Origin: Bacillota bacterium
Lineage (GTDB): Bacteria; Bacillota; Clostridia; Lachnospirales; Cellulosilyticaceae
Assembly (NCBI GenBank): GCA_023436395.1
Contig: JAEZJJ010000094.1
Location: 25,376 to 89,375 of the forward strand
DNA: 64,000 bases
Direction: 5' to 3'
A model generated the notes under the pieces. It saw only the letters and a program-made list of their open reading frames with translations, had not been told where the DNA came from and did not search any database. Position 1 is the stretch's first letter. Every line of letters starts with the position of its first letter. Position numbers and translations under genes: made by a program. Of the stretch, positions 1 to 9,788 are shown one piece after another.

Positions 1-615
1 GTTGGTCTTTTAGTTAATAATATGCAAACCTTTTTATTTGGGATTGATAGCAGTAATCAATTAGTGCTTATAGATGACTTCACATATCAGCCAATAGAAA
101 TAAAGGATGCTGAAGCATGGGGCTTCAAAGGTAAAGAAAAGATAGGTTCTGCCAGAGGATATATTTGGTCACGTAGCCTTCCATTATTAAAAGATGCTTT
201 CTTATTAGGATATGGACCTGATACTTTTGCCTTAGAGTTTCCACAAAGAGATTATATGGCGAAATGGTGGGCATATAATACCCCTAATATGATTGTTGAT
301 AAACCACATAATCTATATTTACAAATTGCTCTTGGACAAGGTGTTATTGCACTTATAGCCTTTATGATATTAGTAGGAACCTACTTGATTGATAGCATTA
401 GGTTGTATGCTTTTAAGAGATATTACACTAATGAGCAAGCACTAGGTATAGCTACGATGTTAGCCATTGTAGGGTACTTAGGTGCAGGGATATTTAATGA
501 CTCTATTATATCTGTTGCCCCTATCTTCTGGGTATTGTTGGCAGCTGGGATAGCAATCAATTATTTAAATCATCAACACATTTTAAAAAATAGAAAGGTA
601 ATCAATATTCATTAG
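1..615 (+). CDS. O-antigen ligase/polymerase family membrane protein, C-terminal part
   Basis: The reading frame is open from base 1, so the gene begins outside the window and only its last ~204 codons are visible. The C-terminal part has a large extracytoplasmic loop (RGYIWSRSLPLLKDAFLLGY, then the conserved KPHNLYLQ segment carrying a histidine) followed by two or three hydrophobic helices. This is the pattern of the Wzy_C/WaaL family, which polymerises or ligates undecaprenyl-linked glycans at the outer membrane face. It precedes a secreted protein by 14 bases, and the two probably share a transcript. The family assignment is fairly safe. Whether it is a polymerase or a ligase cannot be told. 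Confidence 0.75.
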   Translation, partial: VGLLVNNMQTFLFGIDSSNQLVLIDDFTYQPIEIKDAEAWGFKGKEKIGSARGYIWSRSLPLLKDAFLLGYGPDTFALEFPQRDYMAKWWAYNTPNMIVDKPHNLYLQIALGQGVIALIAFMILVGTYLIDSIRLYAFKRYYTNEQALGIATMLAIVGYLGAGIFNDSIISVAPIFWVLLAAGIAINYLNHQHILKNRKVINIH

Positions 616-629
616 AAAGGATAAAAATT

Positions 630-2279
630 GTGAAAGCTGGTAAAATAACAGGAATGGTAATAGGACTATTAGTTTTAAGCAGTTCAGGAATAAAGGCTGC
701 TACATTACAGGACGATAGTTTACCTATTGCAAAATTTCTAATAGATAAAGATACCTATGTATTAGGAGAAAGCATTCGAGTAGAGAGTAAGAGTTATGAT
801 CCAGATAATGATTTAATAGTAGATGCTCTATGGCAAACCCTAGATGGACCAATTATTATATCACCTACTCTACAAGGATTAGTAGGTCAACTTGAACCAG
901 GGACATATACTATAGGAGCTAAGGTAAAGGATAGTAGGGGGAACTGGAGTGAATGGCAACAACATGAGATGACTCTTGTGGCTAACGAAGCACCTGTAGT
1001 CAAAGTATTAAACTCAGAGAAGGCTTCCTATGGAATAGGTGAAACGATAGAGTGGAAGTATAGTTGGGAAAATGAAGCTTGGGAAAATATTATAGAAGAA
1101 AAGTGGCTCTACAGAGAAAAGGATTCACAGAGTAAAGCTTATATAGAAGGTAAACCAGAACTTTTATTTAAGTCAGGTGAATATGAAGTAAGCCTTCAAG
1201 TTAAAGATCAATATGGTAATTGGTCTAATCAAATGCAAACGCATCTTATCATAACTAACGAAGTTATTAAATCTGAACTAACGCATGGTTTTAAGCGGAA
1301 TGCCCCAGGAAGTATTGTTGCTAATTACCAACAGGTAGAATATAGAGAATATGAAGAAGTACCTTATGAGAAAGCAGAAGGGGATCAAGGGGTACTAATC
1401 GTAAGTAACTCACCAGAGACTGTTACTCGAAAAGGAATTCTTTATAGAGATATTGTAAATGGTAAGGGACGAATGGTCATTCATCATGTAAGTGGTTTTG
1501 TAGAGGAAGAAGTAAAAGAAGAAAAGCGCTTTATGGTTATAGCACAAAATACTTCATCCAAGCCTATTTCTCTTACTATGAGTAAACAAAGCATCAGAGG
1601 ACCAAGTAAAGATGCATTATACACCGGGCAAAAGGTTATTCAAAGTTATTTGGAAAGTAGAGAAAAAAAAACATACAAACTACTTCCAGGTGAAAGTCTT
1701 TATATTATGGATACAAAAGGTAAGAGATGGGAAAAAGATATGGTGATTTCAGGGATGTTTGACTTTGAAACAGATGGACCTTTGCAGTTTACAACTGCAG
1801 TAGGAGGGGCAAATACTAAATTAATACATATCAAAGACATGGTGACTTTAGAAAGAGATAATCATATTAGGGGAACTTTTCCTATTCTTAATCAATATTA
1901 TAAAGTAGATGCCACTAAGCTTACTAAGCCTGCAAAGATTATAATAGGTAGTGGGAAAGAAGAGTGGATAGAGGGCTATGATGCACTTACAGGAGAAAAA
2001 GTCTATAATGCTGGTAACTATGGTGTACAAAACTATATTCATATAGAAGCTGATACTCAAGTGGGCATTCTAATTAATGCAAGAGGAGGAACCTACAGAG
2101 GTGCACTAGGTGTGGATAGTGGATATGTTTTTGAAGTGCCCTATAGTGGTTATTTTGAATATAAGGATAAGGCTGCTATAGTAGGGACTGTGGAAGGGTC
2201 CAGGGAATATACCTATATCCTTCCTAATGGTTCATCAGCACCAGTACTGTTTGGTTTTATTCCGGAAGTATGCTGGTAA
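630..2279 (+). CDS. Secreted protein with PKD-like repeats
   Basis: The start is GTG with an AGAAAGGA ribosome site nine bases upstream. Residues 1-24 form a signal peptide ending near KAA. Two PKD/Ig-like modules follow at about residues 30-115 and 118-208, each ending in the related strands KVKDSRGNWSEW and QVKDQYGNWSNQ. The remaining ~340 residues are beta-rich and I do not recognise them. No catalytic motif or sortase signal is seen. The protein ends in CW without an anchor. It lies just after the O-antigen-ligase-like gene and before a bidirectional terminator, so a role on the cell surface with the exported glycan is plausible. Function unknown. Confidence 0.8.
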   Translation: MKAGKITGMVIGLLVLSSSGIKAATLQDDSLPIAKFLIDKDTYVLGESIRVESKSYDPDNDLIVDALWQTLDGPIIISPTLQGLVGQLEPGTYTIGAKVKDSRGNWSEWQQHEMTLVANEAPVVKVLNSEKASYGIGETIEWKYSWENEAWENIIEEKWLYREKDSQSKAYIEGKPELLFKSGEYEVSLQVKDQYGNWSNQMQTHLIITNEVIKSELTHGFKRNAPGSIVANYQQVEYREYEEVPYEKAEGDQGVLIVSNSPETVTRKGILYRDIVNGKGRMVIHHVSGFVEEEVKEEKRFMVIAQNTSSKPISLTMSKQSIRGPSKDALYTGQKVIQSYLESREKKTYKLLPGESLYIMDTKGKRWEKDMVISGMFDFETDGPLQFTTAVGGANTKLIHIKDMVTLERDNHIRGTFPILNQYYKVDATKLTKPAKIIIGSGKEEWIEGYDALTGEKVYNAGNYGVQNYIHIEADTQVGILINARGGTYRGALGVDSGYVFEVPYSGYFEYKDKAAIVGTVEGSREYTYILPNGSSAPVLFGFIPEVCW

Positions 2280-2304
2280 ATATGACAAATATAGGTTGAA
2301 TTAT

Positions 2305-2342
2305 AAAAGAGGAATTCCATAGTCAATAGGAATTCCTCTTTT
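2305..2342. terminator. Bidirectional Rho-independent terminator
   Basis: A 14-bp perfect stem (2305-2318 with 2329-2342) has a 10-base loop. It has A residues on its left flank and T residues on its right. It sits between two convergent genes and can stop transcripts from both sides. Confidence 0.9.
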
Positions 2343-2358
2343 GTTATTTTTAATAGTA

Positions 2359-3759
2359 TTAGTAGGCGTTTTTGTTTATAAAGCCACTAAAAACGGTAAG
2401 TAATACAATTTTAAGATCAAAGCTAAATGTCCAATTTTCTATGTAATATAAGTCATATTCGATACGGTCTTCAATAGAAGTATCCCCACGGAAACCATTG
2501 ACCTGGGCCCAACCAGTGATGCCGGGGCGGACTTGATGCTTGATCATATAGTGAGGAATATCCTCTTTGAATTTATCGACGAAATAAGGCCTTTCAGGTC
2601 TTGGACCAATCACAGACATATCTCCCTTTAATACATTGAAAAATTGAGGAAGTTCATCGATGCTAAACCTTCTCATGATATTGCCCCACCGAGTCTTTCG
2701 TGGATCATTTTTCGTAGTCCATTGGGTCATTTCTTCAGAAGCTTCCTGAACCTTCATAGAACGAAATTTATACATATAAAAAGTTTCTTTGTTAAGTCCT
2801 ACTCGCTCTTGCTTAAAAAGGATAGGACCTTTAGAGGTAAGTTTAATTAAAATAGCACTTATTATGAGTAATGGACTACAAATCACAAGGGCAAAGATGG
2901 AAAAAACAATATCAAAGCTGCGTTTAAGGAAGGCCTTAAAGAAGTTGTCCAAAGGGACATGTCTAGTATCAATGATTGGTAAACCATCTAGATCATCCAT
3001 GTAGGGTCGTGCAGGAATATATTTATGATAGTAAGGTACAATATGGGTTTTAATCCCATATTTTTCACAAGTGTTAATAATCTTACCTAATTGTACAGCT
3101 TCGCTTTCATTAGTAGCAATCATCACAATATCCGTTTTATATTTTTCAATGATAGATGAGAGCTCATCAGTGTTTCCTAAGACGCGGTAACCACAAAAGG
3201 CTTCTATAGGGTGAGAGGCAAATGTCACACAGCCTATAATATTATATCCCCAAGCTGGATGAGTCTTGATTTTATGTATCAGTTCATGGGCATCATTAGA
3301 GGTACCAATTATAAGGCAGTGCTTTAAGTTGTAGCCCTTTCGTCTATAGTGACGTAATAGCAATCGTATAATGCCTCGATAAGTAATGGTAACTAGTATG
3401 TTAAAAATTCCAAAAAAAGTAATGAGCCACCTGGAGAAGTCTTGGGTGCGATCTTTACCAATAAATAAATAGAGAGAAAGTATGAGGATGGCAAAGAAGT
3501 TACAACCTATAATATTAAGACTCTCGTCACTAAAGGACTTAATGCGCCAAGAAGTGTAGAGATTACACCAACTATAAGCAACAAAATAGACAGGTAGAAG
3601 GGCACTAAATACTATAAGATAATAACTTAATGTAAAAAGTGAATTACCATTTAATAAGTAAAAACGTATGTAGTACGCTAAAAAGAAGGATATATAAATG
3701 GCGACAAGATCAATGCATACTTGAAGGCCATTAAGGTACTTTTGGTTTTCATGAATCAT
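2359..3759 (-). CDS. Undecaprenyl-phosphate sugar phosphotransferase (initiating transferase)
   Basis: This is a polyisoprenyl-phosphate hexose-1-phosphate transferase of the WbaP/WcaJ type, which loads the first sugar of a repeat unit onto undecaprenyl phosphate. From the chosen start it has 466 residues: four N-terminal membrane helices, a CoA-binding-like/Rossmann middle domain (GTSNDAHELIHKI region), one further helix, and the catalytic bacterial sugar transferase domain with KRSFDIVFS, FRSMK, DELPQFFNVLKGDMSVIGPR and RPGITGWAQVNG. The frame is open 32 codons further upstream. I chose the ATG at 3759 because an AAGGAGG site lies 3-13 bases before it and the helix starts right after. The gene is on the opposite strand to its neighbours and ends at a shared terminator. 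Confidence 0.92.
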   Translation of the reverse strand: MIHENQKYLNGLQVCIDLVAIYISFFLAYYIRFYLLNGNSLFTLSYYLIVFSALLPVYFVAYSWCNLYTSWRIKSFSDESLNIIGCNFFAILILSLYLFIGKDRTQDFSRWLITFFGIFNILVTITYRGIIRLLLRHYRRKGYNLKHCLIIGTSNDAHELIHKIKTHPAWGYNIIGCVTFASHPIEAFCGYRVLGNTDELSSIIEKYKTDIVMIATNESEAVQLGKIINTCEKYGIKTHIVPYYHKYIPARPYMDDLDGLPIIDTRHVPLDNFFKAFLKRSFDIVFSIFALVICSPLLIISAILIKLTSKGPILFKQERVGLNKETFYMYKFRSMKVQEASEEMTQWTTKNDPRKTRWGNIMRRFSIDELPQFFNVLKGDMSVIGPRPERPYFVDKFKEDIPHYMIKHQVRPGITGWAQVNGFRGDTSIEDRIEYDLYYIENWTFSFDLKIVLLTVFSGFINKNAY

Positions 3760-3789
3760 AGAAAGCCTCCTTAAAACAAATATCAATCT

Positions 3790-3798
3790 ATTATAGCA
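3790..3798 (-). promoter_or_regulatory. Extended -10 promoter for the sugar transferase gene
   Basis: On the reverse strand TGCTATAAT (TATAAT at 3790-3795, TG element at 3796-3798) lies about 30 bases upstream of the ATG at 3759. No good -35 is visible, which fits an extended -10 promoter. Confidence 0.5.
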
Positions 3799-4060
3799 TA
3801 AAGGGACGTAAAAATATAGAATATAGTAGAAGGTTTTGGTTATGTGGTGACACATTATGGATGAAAATGATGAGAGAAGTGTATTTTTACTTGGACTATT
3901 CAGTTATATAAGAAAAATGGTAGAGCAGATAAAAATGAGTAAAAATATTGAACTATAATTGTGGTTAGTGTAAAATTATTGTAGGAAAAATATAAAAGAG
4001 ATTCATCCTTATTGATATAATGAAATCGCGAAACAACATTAAGCAAAAGGAGAATCTCTT

Positions 4061-4843
4061 ATGGAACTTATTATGCAGGATTTTATGAAAAATGCATACA
4101 AGAAATTGAAAAACTTACAAAAGGTTTAGTGGAGCAAAATATTGATTTAGGGACATTTACAAATAGTATAAAAGAAAAACAGATGAACTTGGAAGAAATA
4201 TAATTAAAGAAACACTAGAGACTAGTGATGAAACCTTTGTTAAATCAAGTAGGAGAAAGAAATATTGGTATGTTGAAAGAAAAGGAGACAAAAAGAGAAT
4301 CATCACCATTTTAGGGAAAGTCAGCTATAAGCGTACATATTTTGTGTCAAAAAAGAAAAAGGAATACAAGTACCTTACAGATGAAATGTTTAGCATCAAG
4401 TCTCATGATAGAATGGACCAAGTTATTAAGTCAAAGTTAGTAGATTTAAGTACAGACTTGTTCTATAGAAAAAGTGATAAAGAGATACTTGTGCCTGTTT
4501 CAGGGCATACCGTAATGAATAAAATCAGAGAGTTAGATCAAATCAAACATGAGGTATTGGATGAAAGTAAAAAACAGATAGATATCCTCTATGTAGAGGC
4601 AGGTGAAGATTAAATTCATCTACAGAATGGACGAGGTGCGATGCTAAGGCTAGCATATGTTCATGAAGGTATCAAACAAATAGATAAGTGTAATGAACTG
4701 ATAGAGCCATATTATATTGGAGGATTAAGAGGGAAGGTAGAAGAGTTTTGGGAAGAGGTATATGAACATATCAAAAAAATTATGATGTGGATAATATTAA
4801 ACGTATATATTTAAGTGGTGATGGTGCAGCATGGATTAAATGA
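4061..4843 (+). pseudogene. ISLre2-family (UPF0236) transposase remnant
   Basis: The piece can be rebuilt across several frames. It starts at ATG 4061 (MELIMQDF), shifts frame to give EKCIQEIEKLTKGLVEQN, shifts again at about 4185 into TDELGRNIIKE, and continues through SSRRKKYWYVERKGDKKRII and the intact stretch at 4344-4613. An in-frame TAA at 4611 interrupts the HLQNGRG segment. A further shift near 4780 leads to IYLSGDGAAWIK and a stop at 4841. The order matches ISLre2 transposases, which normally run to about 450-500 residues, so the C-terminal half is gone. A short inverted repeat (near 3993 and 4048) surrounds the start. Dead element. Confidence 0.8.
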
Positions 4844-4946
4844 CACAATCTATTTCTGGCATAATATAGAAAGTTATTAGAGAAAGTGCTATACTTAATT
4901 AGATTGTATCCATCTATTGTGGAGATAGCGTGTCAAAATATAGGGG

Positions 4947-5177
4947 GTGCCTTTAACCTCTATATCCATTTTATTATTACTAGGCATTGTGCCATTAATG
5001 ACACGTACATAGATTGTAGACCTTAGTGAAGAAGTGATGACTACGCTTAAGCAAAGTCAAATAGCAGACTTTTTTTCTTATTATAAGGCTATTTATATTC
5101 TGTTACTGGCTGTCTCTGTGCTTGTTATTATATTTATTACTTTTTCCAAAGAAGACATTAAAAGTATAAAGAATTAA
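4947..5177 (+). pseudogene. Fragment of an O-antigen ligase/polymerase gene (N-terminal part)
   Basis: Read from GTG 4947, the frame gives a hydrophobic stretch ending in LLLGIVPLMTRT, a TAG at 5010, then VDLSEEVM, the segment IADFFSYYKAIYILLL and a second hydrophobic helix before TAA at 5175. The FFSYYK motif between the first two helices is typical of Firmicute O-antigen-ligase-like proteins, the family whose C-terminus is seen at the window start. The internal stop and missing remainder show a decayed copy. It lies just 3' of the ISLre2 remnant, so insertion and deletion may have destroyed it. Confidence 0.55.
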
Positions 5178-5517
5178 AGGTTTTTTCAATGTTTCTATAG
5201 TAGCTGTAGTACCTATCTTTTGGTATTAGAGGGATTAGGAGTAAGAATTAATTATTTTGATAAAAAGCTATAGATACTGATAATAAATATCTGCACACGG
5301 ATAAGGTGAGTTAATAATACACTTATATTTAATTTAAAAGGAATGCAGAGAATCAGGTATTTTATGACATAAGAATAGTCTTTGTTTTTAGTAGTTCAGC
5401 TAAATAAAACTTATAATTAGTAAAAATGATAAAAATTAATTGGTTAATGGATAGTATTTAATAACAATAGTATCAACCAATATCTATATTATTGCTTTAG
5501 GAGAGGGATAAGGATAT
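5178..5517. other. Gene-free stretch before the polysaccharide operon
   Basis: About 340 AT-rich bases with no convincing reading frame. They end in the AGGAGAGGG ribosome site of the GT4 gene. They probably hold the promoter of the long operon that follows, but I cannot single out one pair of boxes with confidence. Confidence 0.4.
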
Positions 5518-6609
5518 ATGGAACCTATTCGTGTAGCTCAAATTTTAGGCAAGTTTAATTCAGGTGGGGTTGAAGCGGTTGTGTTAAATTATTACAGGCA
5601 TGTTGATAAAGATAAAGTTCAATTTGACTTTATTATTGATGAGGATTCAATAGGACATTTACCAGCAGATTGTATTGCTATGGGTGCGAGATTGTACAAA
5701 GTAAGTCCTTATCAAAACTTTTTTAGAAATTGGATGGATTTATATAAGTTATTTAAAACAAATAATTATAAAATTGTGCATGCACATCTCACCACAATGA
5801 ATGTGTTACCATTAATGGCTGCCTATTTTGCGGGGGTAGAAATAAGAATTTCACATGGACATAACACAGCTCACCGAGGCGAATGGAAAAAGAATATTTT
5901 AAAAAGCATATTAAAGCCATTTATAATTATATTTGCAACCCATTATTTTGCATGTTCTGAGCAAGTAGCCAGATGGTTATATAGCAAGAAAACATTAGAA
6001 GACAATCAAGTTACCATTGTGTATAATGCAATAGATGTATGTAAATATGAGTTTAATAATCAAATAAGAAATCAAATTCGTGAGGGACTAGGCATTAAAG
6101 ATAAATTCGTAGTTGGTCATATTGGTAGATTTGTATATCAAAAGAACCATGAATATTTAATTGATATATTTAGAGAAGTACATAAAAGTAATCCTAATGC
6201 AATTTTAGTTTTAATAGGAGAGGGTAAATTAGAACAGGCTATAAAAGAAAAAGTAAAAAAATTGGAGATGAATGACTGCGTATATTTTTTAGGTGTACGT
6301 AGTGATGTAAATGAACTCTTACAAGCTTTTGATGTATTTGTATTACCGTCATTTTATGAGGGTCTGCCTGTGGTTGGAGTAGAAGCACAAATGAATGGAC
6401 TGCCAATGGTCATAGCGGATACTGTTACAAAGGAAGTGAAAATAAGTAACAATATCAGGTTTATATCATTAAAAAGTTCTACAATAGAATGGTGTGATGA
6501 AATTCTAAATGCAAAACGTTTAAAAGATATGAAAGTCCTAGATGAAAAATTTGATATAGGTAAACAAGCTGTCAAGCTTCAAAAAATTTATATGGAGCTA
6601 TTAAAATAG
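5518..6609 (+). CDS. GT4-family glycosyltransferase (EpsF/CapM-like)
   Basis: This is a GT-B-fold retaining transferase that probably adds one sugar to a lipid-linked oligosaccharide at the inner membrane face. At 363 residues it is of normal length. The N-terminal domain carries VAQILGKFNSGGVEAVVLNY and SHGHNTAHRG. The C-terminal domain carries GHIGRFVYQKNHEYLI and the donor-binding EGLPVVGVEAQ (E-x7-E). The ribosome site is AGGAGAGGG at 5501-5509. It is separated from the next gene by 180 bases, unlike the tight spacing downstream, and may be transcribed on its own. Donor and acceptor are unknown. Confidence 0.88.
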   Translation: MEPIRVAQILGKFNSGGVEAVVLNYYRHVDKDKVQFDFIIDEDSIGHLPADCIAMGARLYKVSPYQNFFRNWMDLYKLFKTNNYKIVHAHLTTMNVLPLMAAYFAGVEIRISHGHNTAHRGEWKKNILKSILKPFIIIFATHYFACSEQVARWLYSKKTLEDNQVTIVYNAIDVCKYEFNNQIRNQIREGLGIKDKFVVGHIGRFVYQKNHEYLIDIFREVHKSNPNAILVLIGEGKLEQAIKEKVKKLEMNDCVYFLGVRSDVNELLQAFDVFVLPSFYEGLPVVGVEAQMNGLPMVIADTVTKEVKISNNIRFISLKSSTIEWCDEILNAKRLKDMKVLDEKFDIGKQAVKLQKIYMELLK

Positions 6610-6789
6610 TTATTACAAATATAGAATATATAATATTTTTAATGGAATTAGAGTTATGGATTTGTTTACAAACATATAAAATGGATAGGATGTTGTGTAA
6701 TGTGTTTTTATTTTGCCTAGGGACACTTGAAAAGCTAAAAAACTCTAGGTAGTATTATAATTTGATTAGGGTAAGGAGTCACACTAATA

Positions 6790-8235
6790 ATGAAAAAACA
6801 AGTTCTAAAAAAGATATATAAAATCTCTGTTGTTACACTTACTATTTATTTCGTTTTATGTGCTAGCCTATATTATTTAATGGGTGAACAGTTACATATT
6901 AGAGAAAGCAGGGGGAATTTGAGCTTTTTAACTCAAGAGTTATATAGCTTAGAACTAACTAAAAATAATTATGTGGAACAAAAATTTGAAAGTAGTATAG
7001 AACAAATCACCAGTTTCTCAGTAAGTATGGGGACATATGGAAGAGAAAATAATGCTGATATAGCTATAGAGTTATATGATGAAACGGATAGTAAATTACT
7101 ACATTCCGAGGTTATAAATACCTCTCAAATTCAAGATAGTCAGCATTTTGTAATTAACTTAAAAGATCCGATAGAAGGAACTTTTAAGCACATGTTGAGT
7201 ATTAAACTTAGAGGCATTAATGGTGAAGTAGGCCAGTCAGTATCACCCATTGTAGGACAGAGTAAAAATTCTTCTCTAGGAACATTATATTATAATGGTG
7301 AAACAATTCTAGGAAGTAGTTTATGCTATCAAATTAAAGGGATAGATAGAATATGGACGGGTATACACTATAAAGAAATAGTTGGAATTGGAGCATTAAT
7401 TATCATAGTATTCTTTGGAGTTTTAGGCATAAGAATTTTACAAGGTAAAAAATCGCACTTATTAAGTTCATTTCAAACAATAAAAAGGTATAAATACTTA
7501 ATAAAATTATTGGTGTCTAGAGATTTTAAAACAAAATATAAACGTTCTATATTAGGTGTCTTATGGAGCTTTTTAAACCCAATGCTTACTATGATGATAC
7601 AGTACTTTGTTTTTTCAAACTTATTCGAGTCAGATATAGAAAATTTTCAAATCTATTTACTTATAGGTATTGTTAGCTTTAGCTTCTTTAGTGAGGCTTG
7701 TGGTATGGCATTAAGTTCTATTACTGGAAATGCTAGCTTAATAACAAAAGTATATATTCCTAGATATATATATCCTTGTGTAAGAGTACTTTCTTCATTA
7801 GTAAATTTTGCGTTTTCTACAGTGCCTTTGTTTATTATGATTATTATTTCAGAAGTTCCATTTTCAAGGAGTTATATACTTATTTTATTCCCTATACTAT
7901 GTTTATTTATTTTTAGCCTTGGAATTGGTATGCTGCTATCAAGTTTAATGGTGTTCTTTAGAGATATTCAATTCTTATGGGGTGTAATTAGCATGATTTG
8001 GATGTATGCAACACCTGTATTTTATCCAGTTACTATCGTTGAGGAGAAGTATAGATTCTTGTTTAATTATAATCCCTTATACCACTTTGTAACATTTATA
8101 AGAACCTGTATCCTAGAAGGCATTTCACCCGAACCTCGAACATATGTTGTATGCTTGTTATTTGCTGTTGGTAGTCTAATAGCTGGTATATTTGTATTTA
8201 ATAAGACCCAGGATAGATTTATCTATTATTTATAA
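6790..8235 (+). CDS. Polysaccharide ABC exporter permease with extra extracytoplasmic domain
   Basis: Residues ~245-481 are a complete ABC-2 type permease of the Wzm/TagG/RfbA family: SRDFKTKYKRSILGVLWSFL at the amphipathic entry helix, six membrane helices, and FFRDIQFLWGVI. In front sit a signal-anchor helix (~10-30), a ~150-residue beta-rich extracytoplasmic domain and a second helix (~196-216). Ordinary Wzm proteins are about 260 residues, so the first ~220 residues are an addition. The domain resembles the N-terminal domains of the membrane proteins at 21521 and 23926. The ATPase follows 12 bases later. It is expected to flip a lipid-linked glycan across the membrane, and the extra domain may receive or recognise the glycan outside. 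Confidence 0.85.
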   Translation: MKKQVLKKIYKISVVTLTIYFVLCASLYYLMGEQLHIRESRGNLSFLTQELYSLELTKNNYVEQKFESSIEQITSFSVSMGTYGRENNADIAIELYDETDSKLLHSEVINTSQIQDSQHFVINLKDPIEGTFKHMLSIKLRGINGEVGQSVSPIVGQSKNSSLGTLYYNGETILGSSLCYQIKGIDRIWTGIHYKEIVGIGALIIIVFFGVLGIRILQGKKSHLLSSFQTIKRYKYLIKLLVSRDFKTKYKRSILGVLWSFLNPMLTMMIQYFVFSNLFESDIENFQIYLLIGIVSFSFFSEACGMALSSITGNASLITKVYIPRYIYPCVRVLSSLVNFAFSTVPLFIMIIISEVPFSRSYILILFPILCLFIFSLGIGMLLSSLMVFFRDIQFLWGVISMIWMYATPVFYPVTIVEEKYRFLFNYNPLYHFVTFIRTCILEGISPEPRTYVVCLLFAVGSLIAGIFVFNKTQDRFIYYL

Positions 8236-8247
8236 GGAGTATGGTGT

Positions 8248-8973
8248 ATGAAAGAAATGATAATAGTAGAAGATGTGACTGTTAAATTTAAAATGGCAAA
8301 TGACAAAATAAGTTCTTTAAAAGAGTATGTTGTAAACATGTTCAAAAATAAGTTGAGTTATAAAGAATTTCTAGCTTTAAAGAATGTTAGTTTTAAGGTT
8401 AATAGAGGTGAAGTTATTGGTATTATTGGAAGAAATGGCTCAGGCAAAAGCACCTTGCTAAAGGCAATTTCGGGGATATTAAAACCGAATAATGGAAATA
8501 TAGAAGTTAATGGAAACATTGTTCCTATGCTTGAATTAGGCTCTGGATTTGATGTGGACTTATCTGGTGAGGAAAATATATTTTTAAATGGTGCTATTTT
8601 AGGTTATTCAGAGGAGTTTCTCAAAGAGAAATATCAGGAAATTGTAGATTTCTCTGAGCTAGGAGATTTTATTTACTCTCCTATTAGAAATTATTCATCT
8701 GGAATGATTATGAGATTGGCATTTTCAATAGCTACAGTAGTTAATCCAGAAATATTGATTGTAGATGAAATATTATCAGTTGGAGATGAAGCGTTTCAAG
8801 AAAAGAGCTTTAATCGAATGAAACAGTTGATGTCAGGAGGAACCACTGTTTTAATTGTATCCCACTCCTTGGAACAAATAAGAAATGTATGTGATAAAGT
8901 TATTTGGCTTGATAAGGGTGAAGTAAAAATGCTAGGGGACTGTCAAACTGTATGTGATAACTATTTTTTATAG
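8248..8973 (+). CDS. Polysaccharide ABC exporter ATPase (Wzt/TagH-like)
   Basis: The nucleotide-binding subunit partners with the permease upstream. Visible motifs are Walker A GRNGSGKST, the family-specific MLELGSGFDVDLSGEENIFL, signature YSSGMIMRL, Walker B ILIVDEIL and the H-loop VSHSL. It ends at 241 residues. It therefore lacks the C-terminal carbohydrate-binding domain that longer Wzt proteins use to recognise the finished chain. The permease instead carries an extra domain outside the membrane. Ribosome site AAGGAG precedes the ATG. Identification is secure, the exported glycan is not known. Confidence 0.93.
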   Translation: MKEMIIVEDVTVKFKMANDKISSLKEYVVNMFKNKLSYKEFLALKNVSFKVNRGEVIGIIGRNGSGKSTLLKAISGILKPNNGNIEVNGNIVPMLELGSGFDVDLSGEENIFLNGAILGYSEEFLKEKYQEIVDFSELGDFIYSPIRNYSSGMIMRLAFSIATVVNPEILIVDEILSVGDEAFQEKSFNRMKQLMSGGTTVLIVSHSLEQIRNVCDKVIWLDKGEVKMLGDCQTVCDNYFL

Positions 8974-8987
8974 AAGAGGTTTAATAA

Positions 8988-9788
8988 ATGATATCAGTTA
9001 TAATGGGTATTAAAGCTAATAATGATAGGATAGCACAGATAAAGCGTTCAGTTTTATCAATAATAAATCAGGATATAACTGAATCAGTGGAGCTTATTAT
9101 TTGTGATAATGGCTCAGATGCTGGGATACAAAAATACTTAGATAATATTTCTGTACAGTATGATAATATAAAAATAATTAGAGAAAGTAGGGTAGTATCG
9201 TTACAACAAAAGCTGAACTATTGTTTGCAAAATGCTAGTGGTGATTATATTGCGAGAATGGATGACGATGATTATTCGTATCCTAATCGTTTTAGTATTC
9301 AATATGAGTTTTTGAAAAAGCATTCAGATATTGCATTTGTGGGGTCTAATATTATAGAAGTGGGCTTAAAAGATTATAAGAAAATCAAAAAGTTTCCTGA
9401 ATATCCACAAATAAAAGATTTTAAAATGACCCAACCCTATATTCACTCATCACTCATGTTTCGGAAACAATGCTTATTAGATATAGGAGGGTATTCTGAA
9501 TCCAAATGGTGTGAGTCTTGTGATGATTATGATTTATTACTTAGATTATATAAAAAGAATTATATAGGGGCGAATATACAAGTCCCTTTGATAGAATACT
9601 GCGTGTATAGTAGTAAGGTAAAAAAAATACCTCTTAAATATAGGGTGAATCAAGCAGCTACTAGATATAAAAGATTTAAAGACTTCAATAAGAATATAGT
9701 ATGGTTTTTTTATATATTGAAACCTATAATATTATGGTTCTTACCACTTAAGATTTTAAATTTAATAAAGTCAAAACGAGGTGATTGA
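8988..9788 (+). CDS. GT2-family glycosyltransferase
   Basis: This is a GT-A inverting transferase of 266 residues. The N-terminus reads ISVIMGIKANNDRIAQIKRS with the nucleotide-sugar loop IICDNGSD. The metal-binding cluster is MDDDDYSYPNRF, and the acceptor-side motif is SCDDYDLLLRLY. The C-terminus has one hydrophobic patch. It overlaps the next gene in a TGATG arrangement, so translation is probably coupled. It likely elongates the repeat unit; the sugar is unknown. Confidence 0.88.
   Translation: MISVIMGIKANNDRIAQIKRSVLSIINQDITESVELIICDNGSDAGIQKYLDNISVQYDNIKIIRESRVVSLQQKLNYCLQNASGDYIARMDDDDYSYPNRFSIQYEFLKKHSDIAFVGSNIIEVGLKDYKKIKKFPEYPQIKDFKMTQPYIHSSLMFRKQCLLDIGGYSESKWCESCDDYDLLLRLYKKNYIGANIQVPLIEYCVYSSKVKKIPLKYRVNQAATRYKRFKDFNKNIVWFFYILKPIILWFLPLKILNLIKSKRGD

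Noticed and set aside
4344..4613. An 89-codon open frame as an independent small gene
   Set aside because: It is the longest intact piece of the frameshifted ISLre2 transposase and has no start signal of its own.
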